Below are positions 5,347 to 5,571 of a DNA stretch of 5,571 nucleotides, in pieces (positions within the stretch are counted from its first letter, which is position 1; the number at the start of each line of letters is the position of its first letter). Position numbers and translations under genes: made by a program. A model generated the notes under the pieces. The model was not told the origin of the DNA. It saw nothing but the letters and a program-made list of their open reading frames with translations, and searched no databases. Source of the DNA: Nitrospirota bacterium (lineage in GTDB: Bacteria > Nitrospinota > Nitrospinia > Nitrospinales > Nitrospinaceae); assembly GCA_030600405.1 (NCBI GenBank), contig JAUVMD010000111.1, positions 1 through 5,571 on the forward strand. The letters run 5' to 3'.

Positions 5347-5571
5347 AGAACCGGAAAAACGATGTTTTGGGTCTTGTTAATGAGTTTGATGGCCAGTGTG
5401 GCTGTTGCCCAGGAGAGGTCGACGGTTCCGGGGGCGGCCATTACTCCGGGTCAAATTGTGATCGGTGAAAACCTGTCACCCGGAATGCCTTTGAACAAGG
5501 CCATGATATTACTGGGAATTCCCGAGAAGGTAAAAGTGGTCCGTGGATCCTCGGTGGACCGCGACAGTATC
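5344..5571 (+). CDS. Exported protein of unknown function, N-terminal part (partial)
   Basis: The first 76 codons of a gene that continues past the right edge. The start is GTG at 5344 with AAGGAG 6 nt upstream. Residues 1-22 form a classical Sec signal peptide: basic Arg2 and Lys5, a hydrophobic core from about 7 to 19, and an AVA site with likely signal peptidase I cleavage between Ala22 and Gln23. There is no lipobox cysteine. The mature start contains ITPGQIVIGENLSPGMPLNK (33-52), then AMILLGIPEKVKVV (53-66). A GM-x-[hydrophobic]...LLG-x-P-x-x-V pattern is common in BamE/SmpA-like and related periplasmic folds, but that is a weak resemblance over about 20 residues. I do not recognise the family and assign no function. 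The product is probably periplasmic or outer-membrane associated. A 210-bp gap with its own candidate promoter separates it from the gene upstream. Confidence 0.85.
   Translation, partial: MRTGKTMFWVLLMSLMASVAVAQERSTVPGAAITPGQIVIGENLSPGMPLNKAMILLGIPEKVKVVRGSSVDRDSI

Noticed and set aside
5265..5468. 67-codon open frame starting ATG 5265
   Set aside because: It overlaps the exported-protein gene in another frame, lacks a ribosome binding site, and its peptide is Cys/Gly-rich nonsense compared with the clear signal peptide in the GTG 5344 frame.

Overview
The window reads as a piece of a Gram-negative bacterial chromosome with moderately high GC. Every supported gene is on the + strand, and there are no tRNA, rRNA, CRISPR or transposase signals. 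The evidence for an outer membrane is the C-terminus of a PilQ/GspD-type secretin at the left edge and a Sec-exported protein at the right edge. A secretin gene running straight into aroB recalls the pilMNOPQ-aroK-aroB clusters of proteobacteria and related phyla, here without aroK. I cannot name the genus. A Nitrospinota-like or delta-proteobacteria-like lineage is a guess from general style only.

Layout: (1) 1-138, the last 45 codons of a secretin, overlapping the next gene by 4 bp (ATGA). (2) 135-1211, aroB, an intact 3-dehydroquinate synthase. (3) 1212-1409, a 198-bp regulatory gap with a good sigma70-type promoter, an inverted repeat around its -10 box, and a small hairpin that overlaps the next gene's Shine-Dalgarno (SD) sequence. 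(4) 1410-2897, an intact NAD(P)-dependent aldehyde dehydrogenase. (5) 2898-3019, a gap filled by three consecutive hairpins that looks like a dispersed repeat element. (6) 3020-3790, a full-length YycJ/WalJ-type metallo-beta-lactamase-fold hydrolase with no ATG, GTG or TTG at its expected N-terminus; the only candidate there is ATT. (7) 3811-5133, a divergent ADP-ribosylglycohydrolase (DraG/ARH) family protein with an altered metal site and a charged tail, 20 bp after the hydrolase gene. (8) 5134-5343, a gap with a perfect 8-bp inverted repeat next to a TATACT box. (9) 5344-5571, the start of an exported protein, cut by the window edge.

Three transcription units are likely: pil...pilQ-aroB; the aldehyde dehydrogenase from its own promoter; and the hydrolase/ADP-ribosylglycohydrolase pair. 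The last gene probably has its own control region. The two points most worth following up are the hydrolase whose start abuts a repeat element and is easily mis-annotated as a short fragment, and the ADP-ribosylglycohydrolase-like protein that has lost most of the family's metal-binding residues. I found no clear multi-gene novel defence or mobile system.
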